Origin: an uncultured Oscillospiraceae bacterium
Lineage (GTDB): Bacteria > Bacillota > Clostridia > Oscillospirales > Oscillospiraceae
Reading direction: 5' to 3'
DNA: 64,000 bases
Assembly: GCA_934646185.1 (NCBI GenBank)
Contig: CAKUEH010000014.1
Span: 1-64,000 of the forward strand
In this document: piece after piece, positions 54,192 through 62,921 of the stretch
Position numbering within the stretch: the stretch's first letter is position 1
How the letters are laid out: the number at the start of each line of letters is the position of its first letter
The notes under the pieces: generated by a model
Seen by the model: only the letters and a program-made list of their open reading frames with translations
Database searches by the model: none
What the model was told of the DNA's origin: nothing
Translations under genes and position numbers: made by a program

Positions 54192-55578
54192 GTTCTTCCT
54201 CCTTATGCGCGTTCCACCGCGCCATCATGCCGCGGTAGATCAGAATAAAGCAGAGTATGTGTACCGCGCCCGTCACGACCCAGCTGACGGGGTAGGACAG
54301 GTACAGCACGTCAAGCGTATGGTGTGCCTGGAAGATCGTCCAGATCCAGACGATGCGCAGCACACACGCGCCGAAGATCGTCACGATCATCGGGATCCAG
54401 CTCCGGCCGAGCCCGCGCACCATGCCGCAGCACGTCTCCATGATGCCGCAGACAAAATAGGTCAGGCCCATATACGTCACGCGCACCATGCCGCTGGCAA
54501 TGACGGAGGCGTAGGCCGGATCGTCCTTCGCGATATAGATGCCGAGAAGCGGACGGCCGAAGAAATACAGAAACACGCACATCGGCACGCCGATGAGCAG
54601 GACCGTCAGGATGCAGTCACGGAAGACCGGCTTGATGCGTTCCGGCTTGCCCGCGCCGAGATTCTGGCTGGTAAAGGTCATGGAGGCGTGATAAACGGAG
54701 TTGCAGGCCGTATAAATAAACGAGTCGAGATTGCCTGCCGCCGTGTTCGCCGCGACCACGTCCGCGCCGAAGGAGTTGATCGAGGACTGGATCATGACGT
54801 TGGAAATGTTGAAAATGACGGACTGCAGACCGGCGGGCAGGCCGATCTGGATCATGCGCAGGGCCTCGTCCGGATAAAAGCGGAGCTTTTTAAGCTCCAG
54901 CCGCGCGCAGCCCTCCAGCCGCATCAGGCAGATGAGCACGAGCGCCAGCGCGATATACTGCGAGATCACCGTCGCGATGGCGACGCCCGCCACGCCGAGG
55001 CGGCAGACAATCACAAAGAACAGATTCAGCAGCACGTTGACCGAGCCGGAGATGGACAGGAAGAAAAACGGCTTTTTCGTGTCGCCGAAGGCGCGCAGGA
55101 CCGCTGCGCAGAAGTTATACAAAAGCGACGCGGGCACGCCGATGAAGTAGATCTGCAGATACCGGTCGGACAGGGGCAGAACGTCCTCCGGCGTATCCAT
55201 CAGGTGAAGCAGGGGACTGGCCAGAAAAAAGCCCAGCAGAAATACCACGATGCCGAGCCCCAGCGCCAGCACGACCGACGTGTGTACCGCGCGGGAGACG
55301 TGCTCCTCGTCCCGGCAGCCAAGATAGCGGGCGACGAGAATGTTGACGCCGACGGAAATGCCGATGAACGCGCCGATGAGCAGGTTGATGAGCGACGTTG
55401 TCGCGCCGACGGCGGCGAGCGCCGTGCTGCTGTCAAATTTGCCGACGACAATGACGTCAGCGGCGTTGAACAGCAGCTGTAAAATGCCGGTCAGCGCCAG
55501 CGGAACGGAAAAACGGATGATCTGCGGCAGGGGTCTGCCCTCGGTCATCACGATCGAATTTGCTTTTGTTGCAGCCAT
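54178..55578 (-). CDS. MATE-family multidrug efflux transporter
   Basis: A 466-residue protein with twelve probable membrane helices in two homologous halves. N-half markers are FSVPLALTGILQLLFNAADVIVVGKF and NILVARYLGCRDEEHVSRAVH. The C-half repeats the pattern (GLPAGLQSVIFNISNVMIQSSI, TFTSQNLGAGKPERIK). Such proteins export cationic drugs or metabolites in exchange for Na+ or H+. The substrate cannot be told. GGAGGGCACC precedes the ATG. The 3' end overlaps the kinase gene by 14 bases. Confidence 0.94.
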   Translation of the reverse strand: MAATKANSIVMTEGRPLPQIIRFSVPLALTGILQLLFNAADVIVVGKFDSSTALAAVGATTSLINLLIGAFIGISVGVNILVARYLGCRDEEHVSRAVHTSVVLALGLGIVVFLLGFFLASPLLHLMDTPEDVLPLSDRYLQIYFIGVPASLLYNFCAAVLRAFGDTKKPFFFLSISGSVNVLLNLFFVIVCRLGVAGVAIATVISQYIALALVLICLMRLEGCARLELKKLRFYPDEALRMIQIGLPAGLQSVIFNISNVMIQSSINSFGADVVAANTAAGNLDSFIYTACNSVYHASMTFTSQNLGAGKPERIKPVFRDCILTVLLIGVPMCVFLYFFGRPLLGIYIAKDDPAYASVIASGMVRVTYMGLTYFVCGIMETCCGMVRGLGRSWIPMIVTIFGACVLRIVWIWTIFQAHHTLDVLYLSYPVSWVVTGAVHILCFILIYRGMMARWNAHKEEEHASH

Positions 55579-55593
55579 GGGAATGGTGCCCTC

Positions 55594-56247
55594 CTATTTC
55601 TCTGTCAGGATATCGGAAAACGCGAGCCACGGTTCGGCCATCGGCGGATCGTGCGTGAAGACGAGCCGTTCGTTCGTCTGCGGATGAAAGAATGCAATCT
55701 GATACGACCAGAGGCCGAGCGGGCCGCCGGTTTTTGCGCCGTATTTCCGGTCGCCGCATAGCGGCAGACCGCGGGAGGAAAACTGCGCGCGGATCTGGTG
55801 TGTCCGGCCCGTTTCCAGTCGGATGCGCACGAGCGCGCGTCCGTCCCGCGCGCCGAGCACCCGGTATGAAAGCCGGGCAGGCCGTGCGTCCGGGCCGGGG
55901 GAGCGCGTGACGAAGGTCTGCCTTTTTACCGGGTCACGCGCGAGAAGGTCGGTCAACACGCCCTCCGGCGCATCCGGGATCCCCTCCAGCACGGCGAGAT
56001 AGTCCTTTTCAAATTTGTGCGCCTGCACCTGCCCGGACAGAATGCTGTCGGCCATGCGCGAGCGCGCGTAGACCATCACGCCGCCGACCGGCCGGTCGAG
56101 CCGGTGTACGACGCGCACGCAGCCGGTCTCGTCTTCTCCCAGCGCCCGGCGCAGCAGCTCCGGCATGCCGCCGGGCTCGTCGGTGGACAAAACGCCCACG
56201 GGCTTGAGACAGACGACGATTCGATTGTCGGTGTATAAAAGCTCCAT
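55594..56247 (-). CDS. RluA-family pseudouridine synthase
   Basis: A 217-residue RNA pseudouridine synthase. The catalytic motif is RVVHRLDRPVGGVMVYA (active-site Asp). Others are KDYLAVLEG, LETGRTHQIRAQF and GDRKYGAK. There is no S4 domain, so it belongs to the compact branch that modifies rRNA or tRNA. It is the first gene of the minus-strand unit leading into MATE (15-base gap). No clear promoter was found; a family C repeat lies directly upstream. Confidence 0.93.
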   Translation of the reverse strand: MELLYTDNRIVVCLKPVGVLSTDEPGGMPELLRRALGEDETGCVRVVHRLDRPVGGVMVYARSRMADSILSGQVQAHKFEKDYLAVLEGIPDAPEGVLTDLLARDPVKRQTFVTRSPGPDARPARLSYRVLGARDGRALVRIRLETGRTHQIRAQFSSRGLPLCGDRKYGAKTGGPLGLWSYQIAFFHPQTNERLVFTHDPPMAEPWLAFSDILTEK

Positions 56248-56294
56248 TTGCAGTTCCTATGGGGGTGGATTTTGATGTTGCGGCGTTTCTCCCC

Positions 56295-56456
56295 AAAGCC
56301 TCCCCTTGCCGCGCCCCGCGCGGTAAGGGGAGGTGGCATTTTCAAAGAAAATGACGGAGGGGATTTGTTGCAGATTTCAGAGTGCTCCGAAATTTGTGAC
56401 GTTCGAATCCCCTCAGGCCCTTCGGGCCAGCTCCCCTTGGGCCCAAGGGGAGCCTT
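56295..56456 (+). repeat. Family C repeat, copy 1
   Basis: It starts AAAGCCTCCCCTTGCCGCGC and ends CTTGGGCCCAAGGGGAGCCTT. In between are AGGTGGCATTTTCAAAGAAA, ATGACGGAGGGGATTTGTTG and GTTCGAATCCCCTCAG. Its reverse complement recurs at 61728-61890. No gene lies between 56248 and 56612; the rest is the two-component promoter. Confidence 0.85.
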
Positions 56457-56538
56457 ATGGGAATGATACTCAAGTCATTATAGTATAGCACGCTTTCCCG
56501 GTTTCGTCACGCGGTTTTGCGGCATGGGATAAAAAATG

Positions 56539-56588
56539 TCTTAAAAATTCTTAATTCCGCCCGGAAGCTCGCGAAAGTGTGATATAAT
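56539..56588 (+). promoter_or_regulatory. Two-component system promoter with an OmpR/PhoB-like direct repeat
   Basis: TCTTAA occurs at 56539-56544 and 56549-56554, a 10-bp-spaced direct repeat. A perfect TATAAT lies at 56583-56588, but the -35 position (56560-56565, CCCGGA) is poor. This is the usual layout of a promoter activated by its own OmpR-type regulator. Confidence 0.6.
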
Positions 56589-56612
56589 AACGCCGCAAAG
56601 GAGGGAGCAGCC

Positions 56613-57305
56613 ATGGAAGAGACGATCAGCATCCTGGTGGTGGACGATGAGCCGGATATCCGGCGGATCTGCAGAATATTGCTGGAAACGGGCGGCTATA
56701 CCGTGCTGGAGGCCGCGACGGGGGCCGAGGCGGTCGAGCAGGTCCGGAAGCATCCGGAGCTCGATCTGATCCTGATGGATATCATGATGCCGGAGCTGGG
56801 CGGCTACGACGCCTGCAGCAGCATCCGGTCGTATTCCACAGCCCCGGTTCTGTTTCTGACCGCGAAGACGCAGGAGAGCGACAAGCGCCGCGCGTATGAT
56901 TCCGGCGGGGATGATTTTCTCGCCAAGCCGTTTTCCCACGCGGAGCTGATGATGAAGGTCGAGTCGCTGCTGCGGCGCTACCGGGTGTATAAGAGCAAAT
57001 CGAGCGGGCGGACGCTCCGCCCCGGCATCGTGCTGGACGAGGAGAACCGCCGCGTGATGGTAAACGGGCAGCCGCTGGAGCTGACGGAGACGGAGTTTTC
57101 CATTCTGCACTGTCTGGCGGAGAACCGGGGCCGCGTCGTGCCGGTTCGCACGATCTATGAGACGGTCTGGCACGAGACGTATATGCCGGCGTCAAACAAT
57201 ACCGTGATGGTGCATATTGTGAATCTGCGCAAGAAGCTGGAGGAGGATCCGGCCAACCCGCGCCTCATCCGCACCGTCTGGGGAAAGGGCTATCAGATTG
57301 ACTGA
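56613..57305 (+). CDS. OmpR-family response regulator
   Basis: A 230-residue regulator. The receiver domain shows VVDDEPDIRRI (acidic pair), LILMDIMMP (phospho-acceptor Asp near residue 55), LFLTAKT and FLAKPFSHAEL. The C-terminal winged helix has LELTETEFSILHCLAENRGRVV and NNTVMVHIVNLRKKLEEDP with RTVWGKGYQID. AAGGAGGGAGC precedes the ATG. It overlaps the kinase gene by 8 bases. The signal is unknown; the pair resembles VanR/VanS-type systems of Clostridia. Confidence 0.95.
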   Translation: MEETISILVVDDEPDIRRICRILLETGGYTVLEAATGAEAVEQVRKHPELDLILMDIMMPELGGYDACSSIRSYSTAPVLFLTAKTQESDKRRAYDSGGDDFLAKPFSHAELMMKVESLLRRYRVYKSKSSGRTLRPGIVLDEENRRVMVNGQPLELTETEFSILHCLAENRGRVVPVRTIYETVWHETYMPASNNTVMVHIVNLRKKLEEDPANPRLIRTVWGKGYQID

Positions 57306-58635
57306 AAAGAAGAAGCGATTTGTCTCGCTGAGCGTCAAGCCGCTGTTTGTGCTGCTGCTGGGGCTGGTATTGGGCGTGTGCGTCTGCCTGCTGGCGAATT
57401 TCACGGGCGAGCAGATCATCGAGCGCAGCTATCTGAGCGAAAAGGCCGTTTTGAAGCGCACGAACAAAGCCGCGCAGGAGTTTCAGTCCTTTGTGCGCCA
57501 AAATGGCGTCTCCACGCGCGACACGGATACGCTGGCCCGCTGGGGCGAGACGAAGAAGGATTATTATATCACGCTCTACCACGACCAGCGGCAGATCCTC
57601 GAGATCAGCTGGTGGGGCGCGGACAACGCGGCGGTCGACGCGTATTCGCTCAAGGAGCAGACGGCCAGCGTCATCTATCCCATCGTGTTCCGCGACGGGA
57701 CATTTTACGCCGTGATCTATGACAACTCCGATTCCGGGCTTTACGATCTGTCGTGGATCGTCTCGCTGCTTTTGGGCTGTGCGGTGCTTGCGCTGACGCT
57801 GCTGGCGTATAACCGCCGCATCACGCGCAGAGTCGTCGCCATCTCGCAGGAGGTGCAGTCCATCGGCGAGGGGAATCTTTATTTGGAGCTCGAGCCGAAG
57901 GGCCGCGACGAGCTTTCGCAGCTCACAGCCAGCGTCGAGCAGATGCGCCTGTCGCTCCTGCGCAAGACCAGCGAGGAGCAGCGCGCCCTGCAGCAGAACA
58001 GCGACCTCATCACCGCCATGTCCCACGATATCCGCAATCCGCTCACGGCGCTGCTCGGCTATCTGGATCTCGCGAAAAACGGGCAGTACCGCTCGGAAGA
58101 CGAGCTGCGAGGCTATCTGGACGCCGCCTACGGCAAGGCCGAGCAGCTCAAGACGCTGACGGATGAGCTGTTCCGGTATTCGCTCTTGTTCGGCTGCAAG
58201 GAGCTGCCCATGCAGCCGGAGGCGTATGACGCGCGGCTGCTGCTCGAGCAGCTGCTGGGCGAGAGCCGCGTTCAGCTGCAGCAGCAGGGCTTTATGGTGC
58301 AGCTGCTGCTGCCGCAGCAGGAGGTACAGATCGAGGCCGACGTGACGTATCTGAAGCGGGTGCTCGACAACCTGTTCGACAACATCCGCAAATACGCGGA
58401 CCCCGCCCAGCCCGTCGCGATCGCCGTGCTGATCGAGGACGGCGCGCTGCACATCTGCCTGTCCAACAGCGTGAACCCTGCCTCCGGCCGCATCGAGTCC
58501 AACAAGATCGGCCTTCGCACCTGCGCAAAGATCATGGCGCAGATGTCGGGTGGCTTCAAGCGATACAGCGAAAACGGAAAATTCACCGCCGAGGTCATCC
58601 TGCCCATTCAGGCGGAGACAATGCCGTCGGAGTAA
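57298..58635 (+). CDS. Membrane sensor histidine kinase, VanS-like
   Basis: A 445-residue kinase starting at TTG 57298, inside the last codons of the regulator. It has a first membrane helix (residues ~14-35), an extracellular sensor of ~110 residues, a second helix (~149-171), then a HAMP region, the H-box ITAMSHDIRNPLTALLGYL (phospho-His near 243), the N-box LKRVLDNLFDNIRKYA, and a short ATP-lid ending NKIGLRTCAKIMAQMSGGF. The usual DxGxG box is not evident, as in several VanS relatives. GGGAAAGGG upstream supports the TTG start. No target genes are adjacent. Confidence 0.92.
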   Translation: MTEKKKRFVSLSVKPLFVLLLGLVLGVCVCLLANFTGEQIIERSYLSEKAVLKRTNKAAQEFQSFVRQNGVSTRDTDTLARWGETKKDYYITLYHDQRQILEISWWGADNAAVDAYSLKEQTASVIYPIVFRDGTFYAVIYDNSDSGLYDLSWIVSLLLGCAVLALTLLAYNRRITRRVVAISQEVQSIGEGNLYLELEPKGRDELSQLTASVEQMRLSLLRKTSEEQRALQQNSDLITAMSHDIRNPLTALLGYLDLAKNGQYRSEDELRGYLDAAYGKAEQLKTLTDELFRYSLLFGCKELPMQPEAYDARLLLEQLLGESRVQLQQQGFMVQLLLPQQEVQIEADVTYLKRVLDNLFDNIRKYADPAQPVAIAVLIEDGALHICLSNSVNPASGRIESNKIGLRTCAKIMAQMSGGFKRYSENGKFTAEVILPIQAETMPSE

Positions 58636-58675
58636 AGCGGCAGTTACAAGAAATCCGGCAAGGTTTGCCCGCACC

Positions 58676-59015
58676 AAGGCTCCCCTTGGAAGGGGAGCTG
58701 TCAGCAAAGCTGACTGAGAGGTCGGGCGGCAGGCAGCTTCGAAAAGAGAAAGACCAATGCGAATCCGTAGGCAGCCGCCTGCTTAACTGTAGGGGCCGAT
58801 GCCCACATCGGCCCGATGAGAAGTTACGAATTCGCCGAAGATCAACGTAAAAACAGTGCATTCTGCGCGGGTCGATGTGGGCATCGACCCCTACAACCGA
58901 ATACGCACATCCCTGCGGATTCGCCGATAATCTGTGCGAAATCTGCAGCTCCCTACCGCACGACCTCTCCGACTCGGCTTCGCCGAGCCACCTCCCCTTT
59001 GCGAAGGGGAGGCTT
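58676..59015 (+). repeat. Family B repeat split by a nested family A copy
   Basis: The left end is AAGGCTCCCCTTGGAAGGGG with AGCTGTCAGCAAAGCTGACT. The right end is CCGCACGACCTCTCCGACTC, GGCTTCGCCGAGCC and AAGGGGAGGCTT at 59015. The 340-bp span exceeds the intact 199-bp copy by roughly the size of the family A element lying at 58789-58894 inside it. The gap 58636-59191 is otherwise only AT-rich promoter-like sequence with a TATGAT near 59098. Confidence 0.85.
58789..58894. repeat. Palindromic repeat, family A copy 8, nested in family B
   Basis: The left arm GTAGGGGCCGATGCCCACAT and the right arm ending GATGTGGGCATCGACCCCTAC match over almost their full length. The core is TTACGAATTCGCCGAAGATC. 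It lies within the family B element. Confidence 0.88.
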
Positions 59016-59191
59016 GAGTGCCTGCGGATCCGCGGAGTCAGTTCTTAAAAAAATATGAAAAATGCAACGCCGGGCTTTTTTTTACGTCTTTGTTTTGGTA
59101 TGATACAGATGGCAAGATAGGCCGACTGTACCGTGCAATAACACAAGATATAGATAATTTGGCATAGGGTTAAAATGAAAAGGAGTGTCAT

Positions 59192-61717
59192 ATGAAAGCA
59201 AAACGGATGCTTGCGCTGCTTCTGGCGGCGCTGATGCTTGTGAGCCTGTTTGCAGGCTGCTCAAAGGATGAAACGAAGAAACCGGGTAAGACCGACTCCA
59301 GCGGTTCTCTGATTGACCAGACCAAGCCCGCCGCGACGACGGCGAAATACGCCTATAAGGCCGATTATCTTGACCTTACCATGCCGGACGGCGTGCAGTA
59401 CCTCAACCAGCTCTGCGCCGCCGGAACGACGCTCTATGCCTCGGTCGGCATGCAGGGCGAGGAGATCGTCAACTCTGACCCCGTCACGGGTGAAACGTGG
59501 TCGTATTACAACACGCGGCTGGCCATGCTGACCATCGACCCCGACACCGGCGTGTGCACCGAGCTGACCAATCTGGAGCTGCCGCAGGTTCCGGAGGGCG
59601 CGGAGGGCAGCGTCGACTGCTACAACATGATCGGTTCGGACGACGGAACGCTCTGGATGCTCGTCAATCTCTACGCCACGCAGTTTGACCTGCCCGACGA
59701 CTTTGACGCCGAGACGGAAAGCCGCTGGGATTATCCCTCCACGGACATCAACGGCTCGTATCTGATGCACATCGCTGCCGACGGCAGCACGATCGCCAGC
59801 CTCGACCTTTCCGACACGAACAACGAGGACAACGAGGACGGCATGAGCGGCAACCTCAACTCCTTCGCCGTCGACGCCGCCGGCAATCTCTACGTCAGCG
59901 ACTATAATAATATTTACGTCCTCGATGCAGAGGGCAGCGTGCAGTTCAAGCTCGACGGCAGCCAGTATAGCGGCAGTCTGTCCCGGCTGAACGCACAGCA
60001 GGTTGGCGTTATGTGGTACAACTACACGGACGACGTGAACGCCGCCGATGAAAACGGCCAGTATTTCGTCCCCATCGATCTGGAAACAAAGGACTGGGGA
60101 GAGAAGGTCAAGCTGCCGTCCAACGTGTGGAACATCTACCCGGGCGACGATGCCTACGATTTCTATTTCAATTCGAACAACAATATCTTCGGCTATTCCT
60201 CCAAAACGGATACGCGGGATAAGCTCGTCGACTGGCTGGCCTGCGACGTTGACACCAACAACATGAACGGCTATGCCATGCTCTCCGACAGCCGCGTGGC
60301 CGCCCTCATGCAGGACTGGAGCACCGACCCCACGACGTACCAGCTGATCGTCCTGCACCGCGTGGACGCGTCTGAGATCAAGGAAAAGAAGGTCCTGACG
60401 CTCGCGTGCATGTATCTCGACTGGAACCTGCGCAGCATGATCGTCGAATACAACAAGACGAACGACGAGTACCGCATCAATGTCGTCGACTACAGCGAGT
60501 ACGCGACCGACGACGATTACAACGCCGGCGTCACCAAGCTCACCACCGAGATCATCAGCGGCAGCGTGCCGGATATCTTCCTGACCAGCAATCTGCCGAT
60601 TGATAAGTACGCCGCCAAGGGCGTCATCGCCGACCTCAATACCTTCATGGACGGCGGAAACGGCCTGAGCCGCGACTATTTTGTCCCGCAGATTTTGAAC
60701 GCGCTCGAAAAGGACGGCAAGCTCTATGAGCTGCCCACCAGCTTCTCCGTGCAGACGGCCTACGCGCTGGCCTCCATCGCGAGTCAGTATGACACATGGA
60801 ACGTCGCTGCCGTGCAGGACGCCATGACACAGCTGCAGGAGGGCGCGACGGTCTTCTCCAACGGCTGGACGAAGAACATGGCTCTGTCGAACTGCCTGTC
60901 CCGCAACCTGTCTGCTTTCGTCGACTGGACGACGGGCAAGTGCGAATTTGACTCCGAAGCGTTCCAGCAGCTGCTGGCCTTCTGCAATTCCTTCCCGGCA
61001 GAAACCAGTGACGGTGACGGCGCGATTGCCTATGCTTCCTCCGCCGATATTGCCATTGACGACGCGATGTGGGAATCTGACGCGACCCGCATCACGAACG
61101 GCAAGCAGCTCATGTCGACGATCGAGATGTACAGCTTTGACTCCTATATCTGGAACGTCTACGCGATCCGCGACAAGATCACCTTTACCGGCTATCCGAC
61201 CGAGGACGGCTCCGGCAGCTCGTTCGGGCTCCAGATGCCGATGGCCATTTCCTCCGTCACGAAATACCCCGACGCCGCGTGGGACTTCGTCTGCTCAATC
61301 ATCAAAAAGATGAACACGATAGACGAGAACAATTACTATTACGGCTTCCCCGTCAGTCAGGCTGCGTTTGACGCGGAAATGACCGACATCATGACCGAGC
61401 AGTACCAGCTGGACGAAAACGGCGAACAGGTCGACTGGGACGGCGACGGTGAGCCCGACAAAGTCATCCGGGGCGGCTATGAGACCATGGAAAACGGCGA
61501 AACGGTCTATAAGGATGTCTATGCGCTGACGCAGGAGGACATTGACCAGATCCTGGGCGTGATCAACAACACACACAGCGTCTATGACTACGATCAGGAG
61601 ATCCTCGACATCATCACCGATGAGGTCGCCGCCTACTTTGCCGGCGACAAGGACGTCCAGACCACCGCCAACATGATCCAGAGCCGCGTGAACCTGTACG
61701 TACAGGAGCAGCGGTAA
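59192..61717 (+). CDS. Large ABC transporter substrate-binding lipoprotein
   Basis: An 841-residue secreted lipoprotein with lipobox LFAGC at residue ~23. Residues ~45-395 contain beta-rich repeats resembling a propeller (DGTLWMLVNLYA, AVDAAGNLYVSDYNNIYVLD). From ~400 the protein is a UgpB/MalE-like binding domain (SGSVPDIFLTSNLPIDKYA, GKLYELPTSFSVQTAYALAS, FVCSIIKKMNT). Usual binding proteins are 400-550 residues, so the N-terminal half is an addition. AAAAGGAGTGTC precedes the ATG. Two CUT1-type permeases follow, but no ATPase, which may be a shared one elsewhere. The substrate is probably an oligosaccharide. Confidence 0.88.
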   Translation: MKAKRMLALLLAALMLVSLFAGCSKDETKKPGKTDSSGSLIDQTKPAATTAKYAYKADYLDLTMPDGVQYLNQLCAAGTTLYASVGMQGEEIVNSDPVTGETWSYYNTRLAMLTIDPDTGVCTELTNLELPQVPEGAEGSVDCYNMIGSDDGTLWMLVNLYATQFDLPDDFDAETESRWDYPSTDINGSYLMHIAADGSTIASLDLSDTNNEDNEDGMSGNLNSFAVDAAGNLYVSDYNNIYVLDAEGSVQFKLDGSQYSGSLSRLNAQQVGVMWYNYTDDVNAADENGQYFVPIDLETKDWGEKVKLPSNVWNIYPGDDAYDFYFNSNNNIFGYSSKTDTRDKLVDWLACDVDTNNMNGYAMLSDSRVAALMQDWSTDPTTYQLIVLHRVDASEIKEKKVLTLACMYLDWNLRSMIVEYNKTNDEYRINVVDYSEYATDDDYNAGVTKLTTEIISGSVPDIFLTSNLPIDKYAAKGVIADLNTFMDGGNGLSRDYFVPQILNALEKDGKLYELPTSFSVQTAYALASIASQYDTWNVAAVQDAMTQLQEGATVFSNGWTKNMALSNCLSRNLSAFVDWTTGKCEFDSEAFQQLLAFCNSFPAETSDGDGAIAYASSADIAIDDAMWESDATRITNGKQLMSTIEMYSFDSYIWNVYAIRDKITFTGYPTEDGSGSSFGLQMPMAISSVTKYPDAAWDFVCSIIKKMNTIDENNYYYGFPVSQAAFDAEMTDIMTEQYQLDENGEQVDWDGDGEPDKVIRGGYETMENGETVYKDVYALTQEDIDQILGVINNTHSVYDYDQEILDIITDEVAAYFAGDKDVQTTANMIQSRVNLYVQEQR

Positions 61718-61727
61718 GCATACACAA

Positions 61728-61890
61728 AAGGCTCCCCTTGGGCTCAAGGGGAGCTGGCAGCGAAGCTGACTGAGGGGATTCGAACGTAACAGATTTCGGA
61801 GCACTTTGAAATATGCAGCAAATCCCCTCCGTCATTTTCTTCGAAAATGCCACCTCCCCTTATCGTGCGGGGCACGACAAGGGGAGGCTT
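61728..61890 (-). repeat. Family C repeat, copy 2 (inverted relative to copy 1)
   Basis: It starts AAGGCTCCCCTTGGGCTCAAG and ends GACAAGGGGAGGCTT, with ACTGAGGGGATTCGAACGTA, GCAAATCCCCTCCGTCATTT and TTCGAAAATGCCACCTCCCC between, the reverse complement of copy 1. It lies in the gap 61718-61982 inside an ABC transporter operon. Confidence 0.87.
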
Positions 61891-61982
61891 TGGACAGAGA
61901 CTGATCGAAAATGCCGATACATCCCGATTGCGATTCAGTCGGGAGCTATGAGCATTTTCCAACGCAAAGGAGACACGAAAAC

Positions 61983-62921
61983 GTGCAGAAGCTATCTCTC
62001 CGGTCGCGCGGGAAATATGAAACAAAGCTGTCCGGGAAAGGGCTCTGGACGCGGATGAACAACAGGGTGCGCGATTTTCTCGCGTCCATGTGCTTCTCCG
62101 GGCCGAGCTTTCTCGGCATGCTGGCGTTTTATATCATCCCGTTTTTGATCGTCGTCTACTATTCCTTCACCGCGGGTCTGACCGACCACAGCTTCGCGGG
62201 CCTTAAAAACTACATCAACGTCTGGCAGAACGGCGCGTTCAAGATCGCGGTCAAGAATACGTTCACGTTCACCGGCCTTTCCGTGCCGCTGGCGGTCGTG
62301 CTGTCTTTGGGACTGGCGCTGATGCTCGAGGCGCGTATTCCGCTCAAGAGCGAGTTCCGCACGTTCTTCCTCAGCCCCATGATGGTGCCCATCGCGTCCA
62401 TCATCCTCATCTGGCAGGTGCTGTTCCACTATAACGGCGTCGTGAACGAATTTCTCGCTGTGTTCGGCGCGGACAAGATCGACTGGCTGAAATCGGATTA
62501 CTGCATGGTCGTCATCGTCGTGCTGTTTTTGTGGAAAAACCTCGGATATAACATGATCCTGTTTATGGCCGCGCTCAGCAATATCCCGCGCGAGCTGCTC
62601 GAGGTCGCGGAGGTCGAGGGCGCGTCGGCGGCGTATCAGTTTTTCCATATTAAGCTCCGCTACCTGTCTCCGACGGTGCTGTTCGTGACGATCCTGTCCA
62701 TCATCAACTCGTTCAAGGTCTTCCGGGAAATTTATCTTTTGACCGGCAATTACCCCTACGACGGGCTTTACATGATGCAGCATTTCATGAACAACATGTT
62801 CAACTCCGCCGACTATCAGCGGCTTTCCGCCGCGGCGGTGCTGCTGGCGATCGTCATTGTCATTCTCATTGCGCTCCTGTTCTTCGTGGAGAACATCTTC
62901 GGAAAGGACGTGGAGGGATGA
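61983..62921 (+). CDS. Carbohydrate ABC transporter permease, first subunit
   Basis: A 312-residue membrane permease of the CUT1/MalF type with six probable helices. The EAA loop, which contacts the ATPase, reads EVAEVEGASAAYQFFHIKLRYLSP. The GTG at 61983 follows AAAGGAGA by 10 bases; the open frame upstream runs into repeat sequence. Its stop overlaps the next permease by 4 bases (ATGA). A family C repeat separates it from the binding protein gene. Confidence 0.93.
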   Translation: MQKLSLRSRGKYETKLSGKGLWTRMNNRVRDFLASMCFSGPSFLGMLAFYIIPFLIVVYYSFTAGLTDHSFAGLKNYINVWQNGAFKIAVKNTFTFTGLSVPLAVVLSLGLALMLEARIPLKSEFRTFFLSPMMVPIASIILIWQVLFHYNGVVNEFLAVFGADKIDWLKSDYCMVVIVVLFLWKNLGYNMILFMAALSNIPRELLEVAEVEGASAAYQFFHIKLRYLSPTVLFVTILSIINSFKVFREIYLLTGNYPYDGLYMMQHFMNNMFNSADYQRLSAAAVLLAIVIVILIALLFFVENIFGKDVEG

